From: DATEPR01 sp036273855
GTDB lineage: Bacteria > Actinomycetota > Actinomycetes > Mycobacteriales > Pseudonocardiaceae
DNA: 64,000 bases
Direction of reading: 5' to 3'
Assembly (NCBI GenBank): GCA_036273855.1
Contig: DASUGU010000042.1
Coordinates: 124,001 to 188,000 of the forward strand
The position numbers and the translations under genes were made by a program. Shown piece by piece: positions 42,114 through 49,968 of this stretch. Numbering within the stretch: the first letter of the stretch is position 1; each line of letters begins with the position of its first letter. Below the pieces are notes generated by a model. That model made no database searches, was not told the DNA's origin, and saw nothing but the letters and a program-made list of their open reading frames with translations.

Positions 42114-42162
42114 TTGACGCCCGCGCGTAACCGACCGCATCATGCCTGTGATTGGTCTCACA
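42114..42162 (+). promoter_or_regulatory. Candidate promoter plus CRP/GlxR-like site before arabinofuranosidase
   Basis: TTGACG at 42114-42119 could be a -35, with a weak CATCAT -10 at 42138-42143 (18-base spacer). Just after, 42147-42162 reads TGTGATTGGTCTCACA, an exact TGTGA-N6-TCACA match to the CRP/GlxR consensus. If the promoter is right, the site covers the transcription start and binding would repress. The region 41972-42113 shows nothing else that I can support. Confidence 0.5.
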
Positions 42163-42185
42163 AACCCGCAACCCAAGGAGGCGTC

Positions 42186-43775
42186 GTGCCTTCAGCCTTG
42201 TCGTGGCCAAAATTGTTAGCGCTAACATTCCGCCGGTGGCGTCGGGTGCTGCCCGGCGCCGCCGTGGTGACACTGGGCGCGGCGGCCCTGGTGGCCGGCG
42301 TGACGCCCACCGCGAACGCCGCCGTGACGGGCCCGTGCGACATCTACGCGGCCGCCGGCACCCCGTGCGTCGCAGCACACAGCACGACCCGAGCCCTGTT
42401 CGGTGCCTACAACGGCCGGCTGTACCAGGTCAAGCGCGCGTCCGACGGTGCGACCACCAACATCAACACGCTGAGCGCGGGCGGTTTCGCCAACGCCGCC
42501 GCGCAGGACTCGTTCTGCGCGGGCACGACGTGCACGATCACGATCATCTACGACCAGACCACCCGCGGGAACAACCTCACCCAGGCACCGGCGGGCGGCG
42601 CAGCGGGCGGCCCGGACGCCCTGGCCAACGCGAGTGCGCTGCCCGTGACGGCGGGCGGCCACAAGGTGTACGGGGTCTTCGTGGCGCCCGGTGTCGGCTA
42701 CCGCAACGACACCACGTCGGGCATCGCCACCGGCAGCCAGGCGCAGGGCGAGTACATGGTGGCCGCGGGCACGCACGTGAACAGCGGCTGCTGCTTCGAC
42801 TACGGCAACGCGGAAACCAACGCCAGGGACAACGGCAACGGCCACATGGGAGCCGTCTACTTCGGAAAGTTGTGCTGGTTCGGCGGAGTGGTGGCCGGTC
42901 AGTGCGCCGGTTCCGGACCGTGGGTGATGGCCGACCTGGAGAACGGCCTGTTCGCCGGCGCCAACGGCACCAACCTGAACAACACCGGTCGCAACAGCGC
43001 GTTCGTCACCGGCATGGTCAAGATGAACTCGACCACCTACGCGATCAAGGACGCCAACGCGGACACCGGCGGCCTGAAGACCGACTACAACGGAGCGCTG
43101 CCGACCACGACCGGCTACACGCCGCTGCACCTGGAAGGCGGCATCATCCTGGGCATCGGCGGTGACAACAGCAAGGGCTCCGCCGGCTCGTTCTTCGAGG
43201 GCGTCATCACGGCGGGATTCCCCACCGACGCGGCCGAGAACGCCGTCCAGGCCAACATCACCTCGGTCCACTACGCGGCGCCGCCCGCTGCCGGCGGAGT
43301 CCCCCTCACGCCGGGCTCGGCGGTCTCGCTGAACGCCACCACCGCCTGCTGCACCGGTGACTACTTGAGCGACCAGGCCGGTAACGTGATGATCTCGCCG
43401 GTCACGTCGGCCAGTTCGGCCACCGACAAGGCAAACGCCACCTGGATCGTGCGCGCCGGCCTGGCCAACGCGTCCTGCGTGTCGTTCGAGTCACGCACCA
43501 TCCCGGGCGACTTCATCCGACACCAGAACTTCCAACTGTTCCGACAAGCCAACGACGGCAGCACACTGTTCCAGAGCGACGCGACGTTCTGCCCCGTACC
43601 CGGCAACACGGGCCAGGGCACGTCGTTCATGTCGGTCAACTTCCCCACCCGGTTCATCAGGCACTTCAACTTCACCGGGTTCATCGCCAGTGACGGCGGC
43701 ACCAACACGTTCGACTCGGCCAATCTCTGGTCCGATGACACCACGTGGCTGGTCTCCGCTCCCTGGTCACCCTGA
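42186..43775 (+). CDS. Secreted GH54 alpha-L-arabinofuranosidase with AbfB (CBM42) domain
   Basis: A 529-residue secreted enzyme. Residues 1-45 are a signal peptide (basic RRWRR, hydrophobic core, cleavage after TPTANA). The catalytic domain, about 47-375, begins GPCDIYAAAGTPCVAAHSTT and includes the likely nucleophile Glu in MADLENGLFAG and acid/base Asp in LGIGGDNSKG, as in fungal AbfB. A C-terminal arabinose-binding AbfB domain, about 380-529, shows the repeated RHxNF motifs (IRHQNFQLF, IRHFNFTGF). The GTG at 42186 has AAGGAGG four bases upstream. A LacI operator lies within codons 10-14 and includes a rare TTA. It releases arabinose for the adjacent uptake operon. Confidence 0.92.
   Translation: MPSALSWPKLLALTFRRWRRVLPGAAVVTLGAAALVAGVTPTANAAVTGPCDIYAAAGTPCVAAHSTTRALFGAYNGRLYQVKRASDGATTNINTLSAGGFANAAAQDSFCAGTTCTITIIYDQTTRGNNLTQAPAGGAAGGPDALANASALPVTAGGHKVYGVFVAPGVGYRNDTTSGIATGSQAQGEYMVAAGTHVNSGCCFDYGNAETNARDNGNGHMGAVYFGKLCWFGGVVAGQCAGSGPWVMADLENGLFAGANGTNLNNTGRNSAFVTGMVKMNSTTYAIKDANADTGGLKTDYNGALPTTTGYTPLHLEGGIILGIGGDNSKGSAGSFFEGVITAGFPTDAAENAVQANITSVHYAAPPAAGGVPLTPGSAVSLNATTACCTGDYLSDQAGNVMISPVTSASSATDKANATWIVRAGLANASCVSFESRTIPGDFIRHQNFQLFRQANDGSTLFQSDATFCPVPGNTGQGTSFMSVNFPTRFIRHFNFTGFIASDGGTNTFDSANLWSDDTTWLVSAPWSP
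42214..42227. promoter_or_regulatory. Perfect LacI-type operator inside a coding region
   Basis: TGTTAGCGCTAACA is a perfect 14-base palindrome located 28 bases after the GTG start of the arabinofuranosidase, spelling Leu-Leu-Ala-Leu-Thr of the signal peptide. It forces the codons TTG TTA GCG CTA ACA, of which TTA and CTA are rare in this genome. A bound repressor would act as a roadblock to transcription. Confidence 0.85.
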
Positions 43776-43788
43776 TCGATTCCGACCC

Positions 43789-43819
43789 GGCGCCGGCTCG
43801 TGCGTGACGAGTCGGCGCC
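43789..43819 (+). terminator. Stem-loop terminator after arabinofuranosidase
   Basis: GGCGCCGGCTCGT and ACGAGTCGGCGCC pair as a 13-base stem with one mismatch and a five-base loop, starting 14 bases after the stop. No U-tract follows, as is usual in high-GC actinomycetes. Confidence 0.75.
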
Positions 43820-43822
43820 CGT

Positions 43823-44162
43823 GGGGTTGGCTCGGCCGCTCCCTCACCTCTGAGTGTTTTCGCTGGGTGTTAGGGAGCGGCGGAGAAGACTGGATCGTCC
43901 GCCCAGGCCGTGCCCCAAGGCCTGGGCGGGTGTGGCTTCGCCCCCGTCGAGCCTGAACTTCGCTCGAACGGGGACAGCCAGAGGCTGGGGGCATACCGTC
44001 GCTTCATTCCTGGCCGCTCCCTCATACCCAGCCTTCTTTGCGTTGGGACGTCGCTGTCCAGTGTGGCGAAGCCATCGCGCAGCGACGCGACGAAGTAGCG
44101 CACTCGACAGCGGCGGCCCAACGCAAACAATCCACAGAGAGGGAGCGGCCCGAGCCAACCCC
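43823..44162. repeat. MITE-like structured element with terminal inverted repeats
   Basis: About 340 bases, bounded by inverted repeats of 23-24 bases (43823-43845 and 44139-44162, one indel). Inside are several nested hairpins: CCGCCCAGGCC/GGCCTGGGCGG near 43901-43930, a CCCCGTCGAGC/GCTCGAACGGGG stem near 43945-43975, and a long imperfect stem from about 44037 to 44127 whose outer arms are TTTGCGTTGGG and CCCAACGCAAA. The CCGCTCCCTC motif recurs inside in both orientations. It holds no believable gene. It fills most of the 524-base gap; the rest (44163-44299) is plain sequence before the sigma gene. Confidence 0.75.
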
Positions 44163-44299
44163 AACCCAAGAACCGCCACGAACCGCCCAGAACCCGCCCC
44201 GCTCCAGAACCCGCTCCAGAAGCGTGCTCCCAGGCGTCGGCGGCCGCCGCGAACGGCGAATCACTGAACATTCGCCCCGCCTGATCCGTAGTACTGGGT

Positions 44300-44818
44300 A
44301 TGCGTGGCATCCGGACCGAGGACGAGCGGCTCCTGCGCGCCCTCTACGCGAGCCACGCCCGTCCGCTGCTGGCATACGTGCAGCGCCTGGCGGGCGGTGA
44401 CCGGCAGCTCGCCGAGGACATCGTGCAGGAGACGCTGCTGCGCGCCTGGCAGCACGCCGGCGACCTGACCGTGGAGCTGGCGCGGCCGTGGCTGTTCACC
44501 GTGGCCAAGCGCCTGATCATCGACGCGGATCGCAGCAGGCGGGCACGGCCGCCGCAGGCCGACGTCGATCCGGCCGACGAGTCGTCGACGCCGGACGAGT
44601 TGGATGCCGCGCTGGACGCCTGCCTGGTCGCCGACGCGCTCGGTGCGCTCACCCCGGCGCACCGCGAGGTCATCGTCGAGGGCTTCTACCGGGGGCGGTC
44701 GACGCGGGAGATCGCCACCCGGCTGAACATCCCGGACGGCACCGTGCGGTCGCGGATGTTCTACGCGCTCCGGGCGTTACGACTGGCGCTGGCCGAACGC
44801 GGGGTGCACTCGCCATGA
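44300..44818 (+). CDS. ECF sigma factor paired with zinc anti-sigma factor
   Basis: A 172-residue sigma factor (SigL/SigK-like). Region 2 reads LYASHARPLLAYVQRLAGGDRQLAEDIVQETLLRAW at about 15-50, with PWLFTVAKRLIIDADRSRRAR. Region 4 is at about 110-165 (DALGALTPAHREVIVEGFYRGRSTREIATRLNIPDG, TVRSRMFYALRALRLAL). Its stop overlaps the anti-sigma start by four bases (ATGA at 44815-44818), and a secreted-repeat lipoprotein gene ends the operon. The trio is common in actinomycetes and probably answers a cell-envelope or redox signal. Confidence 0.93.
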   Translation: MRGIRTEDERLLRALYASHARPLLAYVQRLAGGDRQLAEDIVQETLLRAWQHAGDLTVELARPWLFTVAKRLIIDADRSRRARPPQADVDPADESSTPDELDAALDACLVADALGALTPAHREVIVEGFYRGRSTREIATRLNIPDGTVRSRMFYALRALRLALAERGVHSP

Positions 44819-45471
44819 CCTGTCCGTACACCATCGACGTCGCCGCCTACGTGCTGGACGCGCTGGAACCGGCCGAGGCGGAGCGGCTGCGCGACCATGT
44901 GGCCGACTGCCCGTCGTGCCGGCCGGCCTACGAGGAGCTGCGCGGCCTGCCCACGGTGCTGCACCGGCTGACGCCCGCCGACGCCGAGGAGGTCCTCACG
45001 CCGGTGGACCTGCCCGACACCCTGTGTGACGCGCTGCTGGCCAAGGCGGCCGCGCGGCAGAACAGGCGCGTCAGGCGCCGCGTGTTGGGCCTGGCCGCCG
45101 CGGTCGTCGCGGTCCTGGCGGGCGCCGCCACCGGCATCGCGTCGCCGCACCCGGCCACCACCACGGTGGCCGCGACCGACCCGCACACCTGGGTGCACGC
45201 CAGCATCACGCTCACCGACCAGACGTGGGGCACGCAGATCCGGTTGCGCCTGAGCGGTGTGGCCTGGGCCCAGCAGTGCATGCTCGTGGTCACCTCCGCC
45301 GACGGCAAGCGGGACGTCGCGGCCAGTTGGGTCGCCACCTACAAGGGCTCGGCCGACGTCGCCGGCACCACAGCCATCCCCGAATCGCGGATCAGTCATC
45401 TTGACGTCACCACCACCACCGGACGTCGGCTGGTCAGCGTGCCACTACCCGGACAGACAGAAGGGCACTGA
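44815..45471 (+). CDS. Membrane-bound zinc anti-sigma factor
   Basis: A 218-residue anti-sigma factor. The N-terminal domain has the zinc motif HVADCPSC (HxxxCxxC) at about residues 27-34, after YTIDVAAYVLDALEPAEAERLRD. One transmembrane helix follows at about 88-108 (RVLGLAAAVVAVLAGAATGIA), then a roughly 105-residue external domain with one buried-looking Cys (QQCMLVV). It should hold the preceding sigma factor inactive until the outside or redox signal is sensed. It overlaps the sigma gene and is three bases from the lipoprotein gene. Confidence 0.92.
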   Translation: MTCPYTIDVAAYVLDALEPAEAERLRDHVADCPSCRPAYEELRGLPTVLHRLTPADAEEVLTPVDLPDTLCDALLAKAAARQNRRVRRRVLGLAAAVVAVLAGAATGIASPHPATTTVAATDPHTWVHASITLTDQTWGTQIRLRLSGVAWAQQCMLVVTSADGKRDVAASWVATYKGSADVAGTTAIPESRISHLDVTTTTGRRLVSVPLPGQTEGH

Positions 45472-45474
45472 GCG

Positions 45475-46038
45475 ATGCACTCCACCCGTATCCGCCTCGC
45501 CGTCACGACCGCAGCGGGGCTCGGTGTCCTCGCCCTGGCCGCGGCCTGCGGCGGCAGTGGCGGTGCCACCGCCGCCGGTCCGCAGTACGCACCGCCGGCC
45601 GCAGGCGCCTCCGGTGGCCAGAGCGGCACCTTCACGTCGACCGTCTCGGCGACCACCGTCAACGGCGGCAAGGTCCTGGTCGACACCACAGGAGCCGCGC
45701 TCTACACCAACGACCAGGACACCGGCGCACCCAAGTGTGTGAGCAAGGCATGTACGGCCGTCTGGGTGCCGCTGATGGTGCCCTCCGGCCAGCAGCCGAC
45801 CGAGGGGCCCGGCGTGGGCGGCACGATCGCCACAGTGGCCGTCGGCGGCCGGGACCAGGTCACGCTCAACGGGAAACCGCTGTACACCTTCGCCCTGGAC
45901 GGCCCCGGCCAGGCGGGCGGCAACGGCCTGGGCGACGTCTTCGACGGGACCCATTTCACCTGGCACAGCGCGGTTCCCGCGGGAGCGACGGCACCGTCGA
46001 GCCCGGCGTCCGCGGCCGGCGGCATCCCCGGCTACTGA
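45475..46038 (+). CDS. Secreted-repeat lipoprotein
   Basis: A 187-residue lipoprotein. RIRLAVTTAAGLGVLALAAACGG gives the signal with lipobox LAAC (Cys25), followed by a Gly/Ala-rich tether. Two copies of the secreted-repeat unit follow: ALYTNDQDTGAPKC...CTAVWVPL at about 73-95, and PLYTFALDGPGQAGGNGLGDVF...FTWH at about 135-165. The family is found with ECF sigma/anti-sigma pairs and has been linked to electron transfer or envelope functions, but its role here is not known. A strong bidirectional terminator follows at 46058-46095. Confidence 0.87.
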   Translation: MHSTRIRLAVTTAAGLGVLALAAACGGSGGATAAGPQYAPPAAGASGGQSGTFTSTVSATTVNGGKVLVDTTGAALYTNDQDTGAPKCVSKACTAVWVPLMVPSGQQPTEGPGVGGTIATVAVGGRDQVTLNGKPLYTFALDGPGQAGGNGLGDVFDGTHFTWHSAVPAGATAPSSPASAAGGIPGY

Positions 46039-46057
46039 CAGCAGGCCACTGACGGCC

Positions 46058-46095
46058 GGCGGTGCCGTGGTTTCGGACGCGTCCACGGCACCGCC
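46058..46095. terminator. Bidirectional stem-loop terminator
   Basis: GGCGGTGCCGTGG and CCACGGCACCGCC pair perfectly over 13 bases around a 12-base loop. It sits between the convergent lipoprotein gene (stop 46038) and the large secreted protein gene (stop at 46114) and can end both transcripts. Confidence 0.85.
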
Positions 46096-46113
46096 CGCCT
46101 CACCTCCCCTCGG

Positions 46114-48570
46114 TCAGCCGCGTAGCACGCACAGCAGCGAGCACGCGACCGCGGACGAGTTCGCCGTGGTCATCGGGCTGGTGCCCGGCGGCGAGTTGGC
46201 CGGGGTGAACGTCGCCGACGCCGTGTTGGTCAGCGGCAGCAACGACACCAGGATCGACGTGGAGCAGAACACCTGCTTGCTGGCTCCCGCGCCCAGGTCG
46301 AACGTGCCGGCGGCGGTGCGACACCCCGGCTCGACGTTGTCGTTGATCCGCACGCCCGTCACGTCGATCGGGCCGTTGTCGGTGACGGTGATCCGCCACC
46401 TCGGGTGGGCCAGCAGCACGCCGAGCAGGCCCTCGGGTGCCTGTTTCACCCACGGTCCGGCACCACCCGGCCCGCAGTCCACGGCGTCGTTCGACGCACA
46501 GATCTCCTTGTTGACGGTCACGTTCGGCTGGCAGCCGGCGCCCGGCGCGACACCGAGCGAGACCGTGTTGGAGGTGAAGTCACCGGTGGTGTCGGTGCCG
46601 TTCGCGGTGTCCGTGACCCCGCTGACCGTGCACGCGGCCGCGACGGTGGTCTCGAAGCACAGCTGCGGCGGGTCACCGAGGAACGACACGACGACGTGCG
46701 GCTGGTTGCCGCCGGCGAAGTCGTCGCTGTTGCGCAGCACCAGGTGTACCGACACGTCGATGCTCGGATGTTGCGTCACCGAGATGCCGGACAGGTCCAG
46801 TGTGCCGTCCGGGGCGAACGGCGGGGTGGCGACCACGGTGCCGTCCGGGCCGGTCACGTCCGCGCTGGACGAGCCGAGGTCGACATTCGCCAGGTTGATG
46901 CCCTCCAGGCTGGCATCGGTGTAGCCGTGGATGTGGTTGGCGCCGCCGTCACAGTAGAAGCCGGACGGCGCCAACGCCCCCGTCGCTCCACTGTGGATGC
47001 ACGGCGAGGCACCGGTGGTCGGGTCCTCGGAGAACAGGAATCCGGCGTCGCCGAGCCCGAACAGGCACTGCGTCGTCGGATCGAAGGAGTAGCCGTAGTC
47101 ACGGGTGGCTCCGCCGTTCACGCTCGGATGGGTGGCGAGCGCCGGGAAGCCGGGGCACGGGGACGCGGTCGTCCAGTCGTAGCAGACGGTCGCACCCGGA
47201 ATGGTGCCCCAGGCGCCGAAGTAGCTCTTCAGGTCGCCGCCCGGTGCCCTGGCCGTCTCGGCATTCCACGTGTCGTTCCCGGCGGGCACAGCACCGAACA
47301 CGCCGGGATCGGCCAGTGTGGAGCCGTCGATCGCGTAGCACGACGTCGTGGTCTGGCCGGACGTGGTGGAGCAGACGCCGATCGCGTCGCCCGAGGTGTC
47401 GAAGTCGTCGTAGATGTTGAACGTGCCGCCGACGTTGGGCGAGCCGGCTGTCCGCGGCGTCGACCAACCGGTGCACGCGGCCGTCGTGGCCGGATCGAAG
47501 CAGCCGATCTGGGCGAATCCGTTCGCATTGGACGAGATGAACACCTTGCCCTGCGCCACGGTCAGCGAACCCATGAAGCTGCCGCCAGCACCCAACCGGT
47601 TGCCCGGCGCGACCGAGGCGAACGGTTCGCCCGCACACGGCGTCTGGGACGAGATCACCATGCACAACGTCGCGCCGTCCGTGCCGACGCCGTACAGGTT
47701 GCCGCCCCGGGCGACGAACCCGGACTCGGTGCCGTTGGCGACGTTCTCCAGCGGCACGTACCCGCAGTTGGCCTGCGTGTCCATGTTCAGGCAGCCGACA
47801 CCGGTCGAGCCGGCTGCGACGGCCGGGTAGTAGACCACGCCTGCCCGGTTCGGGTCCTGCACGTACTGCGGTGTCAGCGTGCTCGCGATGTCACCGGTCG
47901 AACCGCTGCCCAGCGGGCCCACGGCGGTGTTGAGCGGCCGGGGCCACGGTCCACCGGCACACGGTGCACCGGTGGTGAGGTCGGAGCAGACCACCTTCGG
48001 GTTCGGCGCGACCAGGTGGTGGTAGATGTTCCACGCCTCGACCTCGCCGGAGGGCGTGCGGTGGATGATCGGGGTGAAGCCGTCGCCGCCGGTCGCGGTC
48101 GGCGTCGGCTGCACGGGCGCGAGCAGCAGGTTGCCCAGGTTGGTGCCGCCCTGCCGGGCTGTCGGGTTGGTGGCGCGGACCGCGACGGTGGCGGTGCCGG
48201 GGTCCGTGCCGCCGAACGTGACGCCGTCGGTGGAGAACGACGGTGACCAGCCGGGTGGCACCTGGAGCGAACCGGGCACATAGGTCTGATCGATGCCCGC
48301 CGCGTCGATCGGGTCGGTGATGGTGGCTGTTCCCGGTCCGGACGAATCGTTGTCGTTGTAGTTGAGTACCCATTTCACCGTGTCGCCGTGTCCTACCGGA
48401 TCGGCTCCGGGATGGGTCACGTCCTGTGCGGACTCGGCCAGCACGGACGGGTCGGCGGCCGGTGCGGCCAGCGCCGGAGCCGGTGCGGTCACCGCTAACG
48501 CGACGACCGTGGCACCGACGCCCAGCACGGAAAACGCGCGCAACGCAGTGCGCGCGGATCTTCGCTGCAT
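46114..48570 (-). CDS. Large secreted beta-rich (DUF11-like) protein
   Basis: An 818-residue exported protein. Residues 1-35 are a signal peptide (RRSARTALRAF, hydrophobic core, cleavage near ALA-AP). The first roughly 120 residues and the last roughly 200 look like DUF11/CARDB-type Ig-like modules (HGDTVKWVLNYNDNDSSGPGTATITDP; RITVTDNGPIDVTGVRINDN). The middle, about 160-620, is Cys- and Gly-rich with repeating WSTPR/GCFDPATT/CYAIDG blocks suggestive of a beta-propeller. There is no LPxTG anchor. The ATG at 48570 has GAGGAG three bases upstream. Function unknown; a surface or extracellular adhesion role is possible. Confidence 0.75.
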   Translation of the reverse strand: MQRRSARTALRAFSVLGVGATVVALAVTAPAPALAAPAADPSVLAESAQDVTHPGADPVGHGDTVKWVLNYNDNDSSGPGTATITDPIDAAGIDQTYVPGSLQVPPGWSPSFSTDGVTFGGTDPGTATVAVRATNPTARQGGTNLGNLLLAPVQPTPTATGGDGFTPIIHRTPSGEVEAWNIYHHLVAPNPKVVCSDLTTGAPCAGGPWPRPLNTAVGPLGSGSTGDIASTLTPQYVQDPNRAGVVYYPAVAAGSTGVGCLNMDTQANCGYVPLENVANGTESGFVARGGNLYGVGTDGATLCMVISSQTPCAGEPFASVAPGNRLGAGGSFMGSLTVAQGKVFISSNANGFAQIGCFDPATTAACTGWSTPRTAGSPNVGGTFNIYDDFDTSGDAIGVCSTTSGQTTTSCYAIDGSTLADPGVFGAVPAGNDTWNAETARAPGGDLKSYFGAWGTIPGATVCYDWTTASPCPGFPALATHPSVNGGATRDYGYSFDPTTQCLFGLGDAGFLFSEDPTTGASPCIHSGATGALAPSGFYCDGGANHIHGYTDASLEGINLANVDLGSSSADVTGPDGTVVATPPFAPDGTLDLSGISVTQHPSIDVSVHLVLRNSDDFAGGNQPHVVVSFLGDPPQLCFETTVAAACTVSGVTDTANGTDTTGDFTSNTVSLGVAPGAGCQPNVTVNKEICASNDAVDCGPGGAGPWVKQAPEGLLGVLLAHPRWRITVTDNGPIDVTGVRINDNVEPGCRTAAGTFDLGAGASKQVFCSTSILVSLLPLTNTASATFTPANSPPGTSPMTTANSSAVACSLLCVLRG

Positions 48571-48622
48571 TGTCTCCTCATTCCCACGATGATCGGAGTG
48601 GAATGCGGACGTCCGGTTGCCG

Positions 48623-48651
48623 ATATTAGGAACGGCAGGAATGACAAGCAA
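48623..48651 (-). promoter_or_regulatory. Candidate promoter of the large secreted protein gene
   Basis: On the minus strand, TTGCTT (-35, 48651-48646) and TAATAT (-10, 48628-48623) are separated by 17 bases and lie about 55 bases before the start codon, in an unusually AT-rich stretch for this window. Nothing else supported was seen in 48571-48782. Confidence 0.5.
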
Positions 48652-48782
48652 CGAACATCACTGATTCGCCGAGAATGGCCATCCGTCCAGAGTAGTCACA
48701 CCCGGTTTCGGTGCCGGTCAGGAATAATCACTGCGCAACATGATATCTCCGATACGGACCTGATTCGTTTCGCAAGCGGTGA

Positions 48783-49313
48783 TCAGGCGACGTGGGAGGC
48801 GATGGTCCTGGCGCAGGCCAGGGACTCGGTGTGCGTGGTGTCCACCTCGACGTCGTAGCCGACGCCCCGGTGCACCGAGTCGGCCTGGGCGGCGGCCATC
48901 CCCCGGACCCGGTCGCCCCTGGCGATCTCCCTGCCCTCGGCCACCTCGGAGGTGCACCGGACACCCACCCACAGCACGTCCAGCCCGGCCAGCGCCCGCC
49001 GCATCCGGTCCTGCGACGCCCCGCCGCTGAGGAACACGTCGTCGATCACCACCCGCGCGCCCGCCCGCACGGCCGCGGCGACACCCGCCAGCCACGCGGT
49101 CTCCAGCGCGCGGAAGGCCGACCCGACGTTGATGCCACCATCGGGCGCGAACTCGATGCCGTCGTCCGAGGTCTGCATCGACACGGGCATGGCGTCGATC
49201 AGCATGTCGACGCCCAGGACCAGCCAGGGATCGGGCAGCACCGCCTGGAGGCAGCGCGCGATCCCGGACTTGCCCGAGCTGGATCCGCCGTTGAGTACGA
49301 TCACCTGGGTCAC
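48783..49313 (-). CDS. Chloramphenicol phosphotransferase-like kinase
   Basis: A 176-residue P-loop kinase. Walker A GGSSSGKSGIARCLQ is at about residue 9, followed by LVLGVDMLIDAMP (catalytic Asp region), EFAPDGGINVGSAFRALETAWLAG, VVIDDVFLSGGASQDRMR and GDRVRGMAAAQADSVHRGVGYDVEVDTTHTESLACA. This pattern is very close to CPT, which phosphorylates chloramphenicol at its 3-hydroxyl. Homologues are widespread and the natural substrate is often unknown. The GTG at 49313 gives the family N-terminus. It is divergent from an XRE-cupin regulator 66 bases away, which may control it. Confidence 0.87.
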   Translation of the reverse strand: MTQVIVLNGGSSSGKSGIARCLQAVLPDPWLVLGVDMLIDAMPVSMQTSDDGIEFAPDGGINVGSAFRALETAWLAGVAAAVRAGARVVIDDVFLSGGASQDRMRRALAGLDVLWVGVRCTSEVAEGREIARGDRVRGMAAAQADSVHRGVGYDVEVDTTHTESLACARTIASHVA

Positions 49314-49379
49314 CGGGTCACAGTAGGTCAGGGCCGCGCGCGGCCTGCGACCACCCGGCGTCGCTGGCAGGCTGGTCGG

Positions 49380-49955
49380 GTGGACGATCTGGACCAGGTG
49401 CTCACCGGCGTCGGGCCGAGGCTGCGCGAGCTGCGCAGGCGGCGGGACGTCACTCTGGCCGAACTGGCCGAGGCCACCGGCATCTCGGAGAGCACGCTCT
49501 CCCGCCTGGAGACCGGCGAACGGCAGCCGACGCTGAAGCTGCTGCTGCCCCTGGCACGGGCCCACCGGGTGGCGCTGGACGAACTCGTCGGCGCGCCGGC
49601 GACCGGTGATCCGCGCGTGCACCTCCGCCCGATCCGCCGCGGCGGCATGACGCTGATGCCGTTGAGCCGCCGGGCCGGTGGCGTGCAGGCGTTCAAGATG
49701 ATCATCCCGGCGAAGCTGCGCGACGCCGACCCCGATCCGCGCAGCCACGCCGGGTACGAGTGGCTCTACGTGCTCAGCGGGCGCCTGCGGTTCGTCCTCG
49801 GCACCCAGGACCTGGTGCTCACCGCGGGCGAGGCGGCCGAGTTCGACACGCACGTGCCGCACTGGATGGGCAACGCGGACGACGCCGCCGTGGAGCTGTT
49901 GGTCCTGTTCGGCCCGCAGGGCGAACGCGCCCACCTGCGAGCCCGCACCACGTGA
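49380..49955 (+). CDS. XRE-family regulator with C-terminal cupin sensor
   Basis: A 191-residue regulator. The helix-turn-helix covers about residues 12-65 (RLRELRRRRDVTLAELAEATGISESTLSRLETGERQPTLKLL). The C-terminal cupin, about 90-185, includes HAGYEWLYVLSGRLRFVLG and DTHVPHWMGNADDAAVELL with several His residues that may bind metal. This class often senses small metabolites. It is divergent from the CPT-like kinase gene and 13 bases before the ankyrin gene. Confidence 0.9.
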   Translation: MDDLDQVLTGVGPRLRELRRRRDVTLAELAEATGISESTLSRLETGERQPTLKLLLPLARAHRVALDELVGAPATGDPRVHLRPIRRGGMTLMPLSRRAGGVQAFKMIIPAKLRDADPDPRSHAGYEWLYVLSGRLRFVLGTQDLVLTAGEAAEFDTHVPHWMGNADDAAVELLVLFGPQGERAHLRARTT

Positions 49956-49968
49956 GTTAGCGTGGTCC

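Noticed and set aside
43854..44310. Open frames on both strands within the inverted-repeat element
   Set aside because: They exist only because the element lacks stops. They have no start signal or family resemblance, and the strong inverted-repeat structure explains the sequence.
48755..48790. Terminator hairpin at the end of the CPT-like gene
   Set aside because: The stem is only six bases (CCTGAT/ATCAGG) with a long loop, too weak to support.
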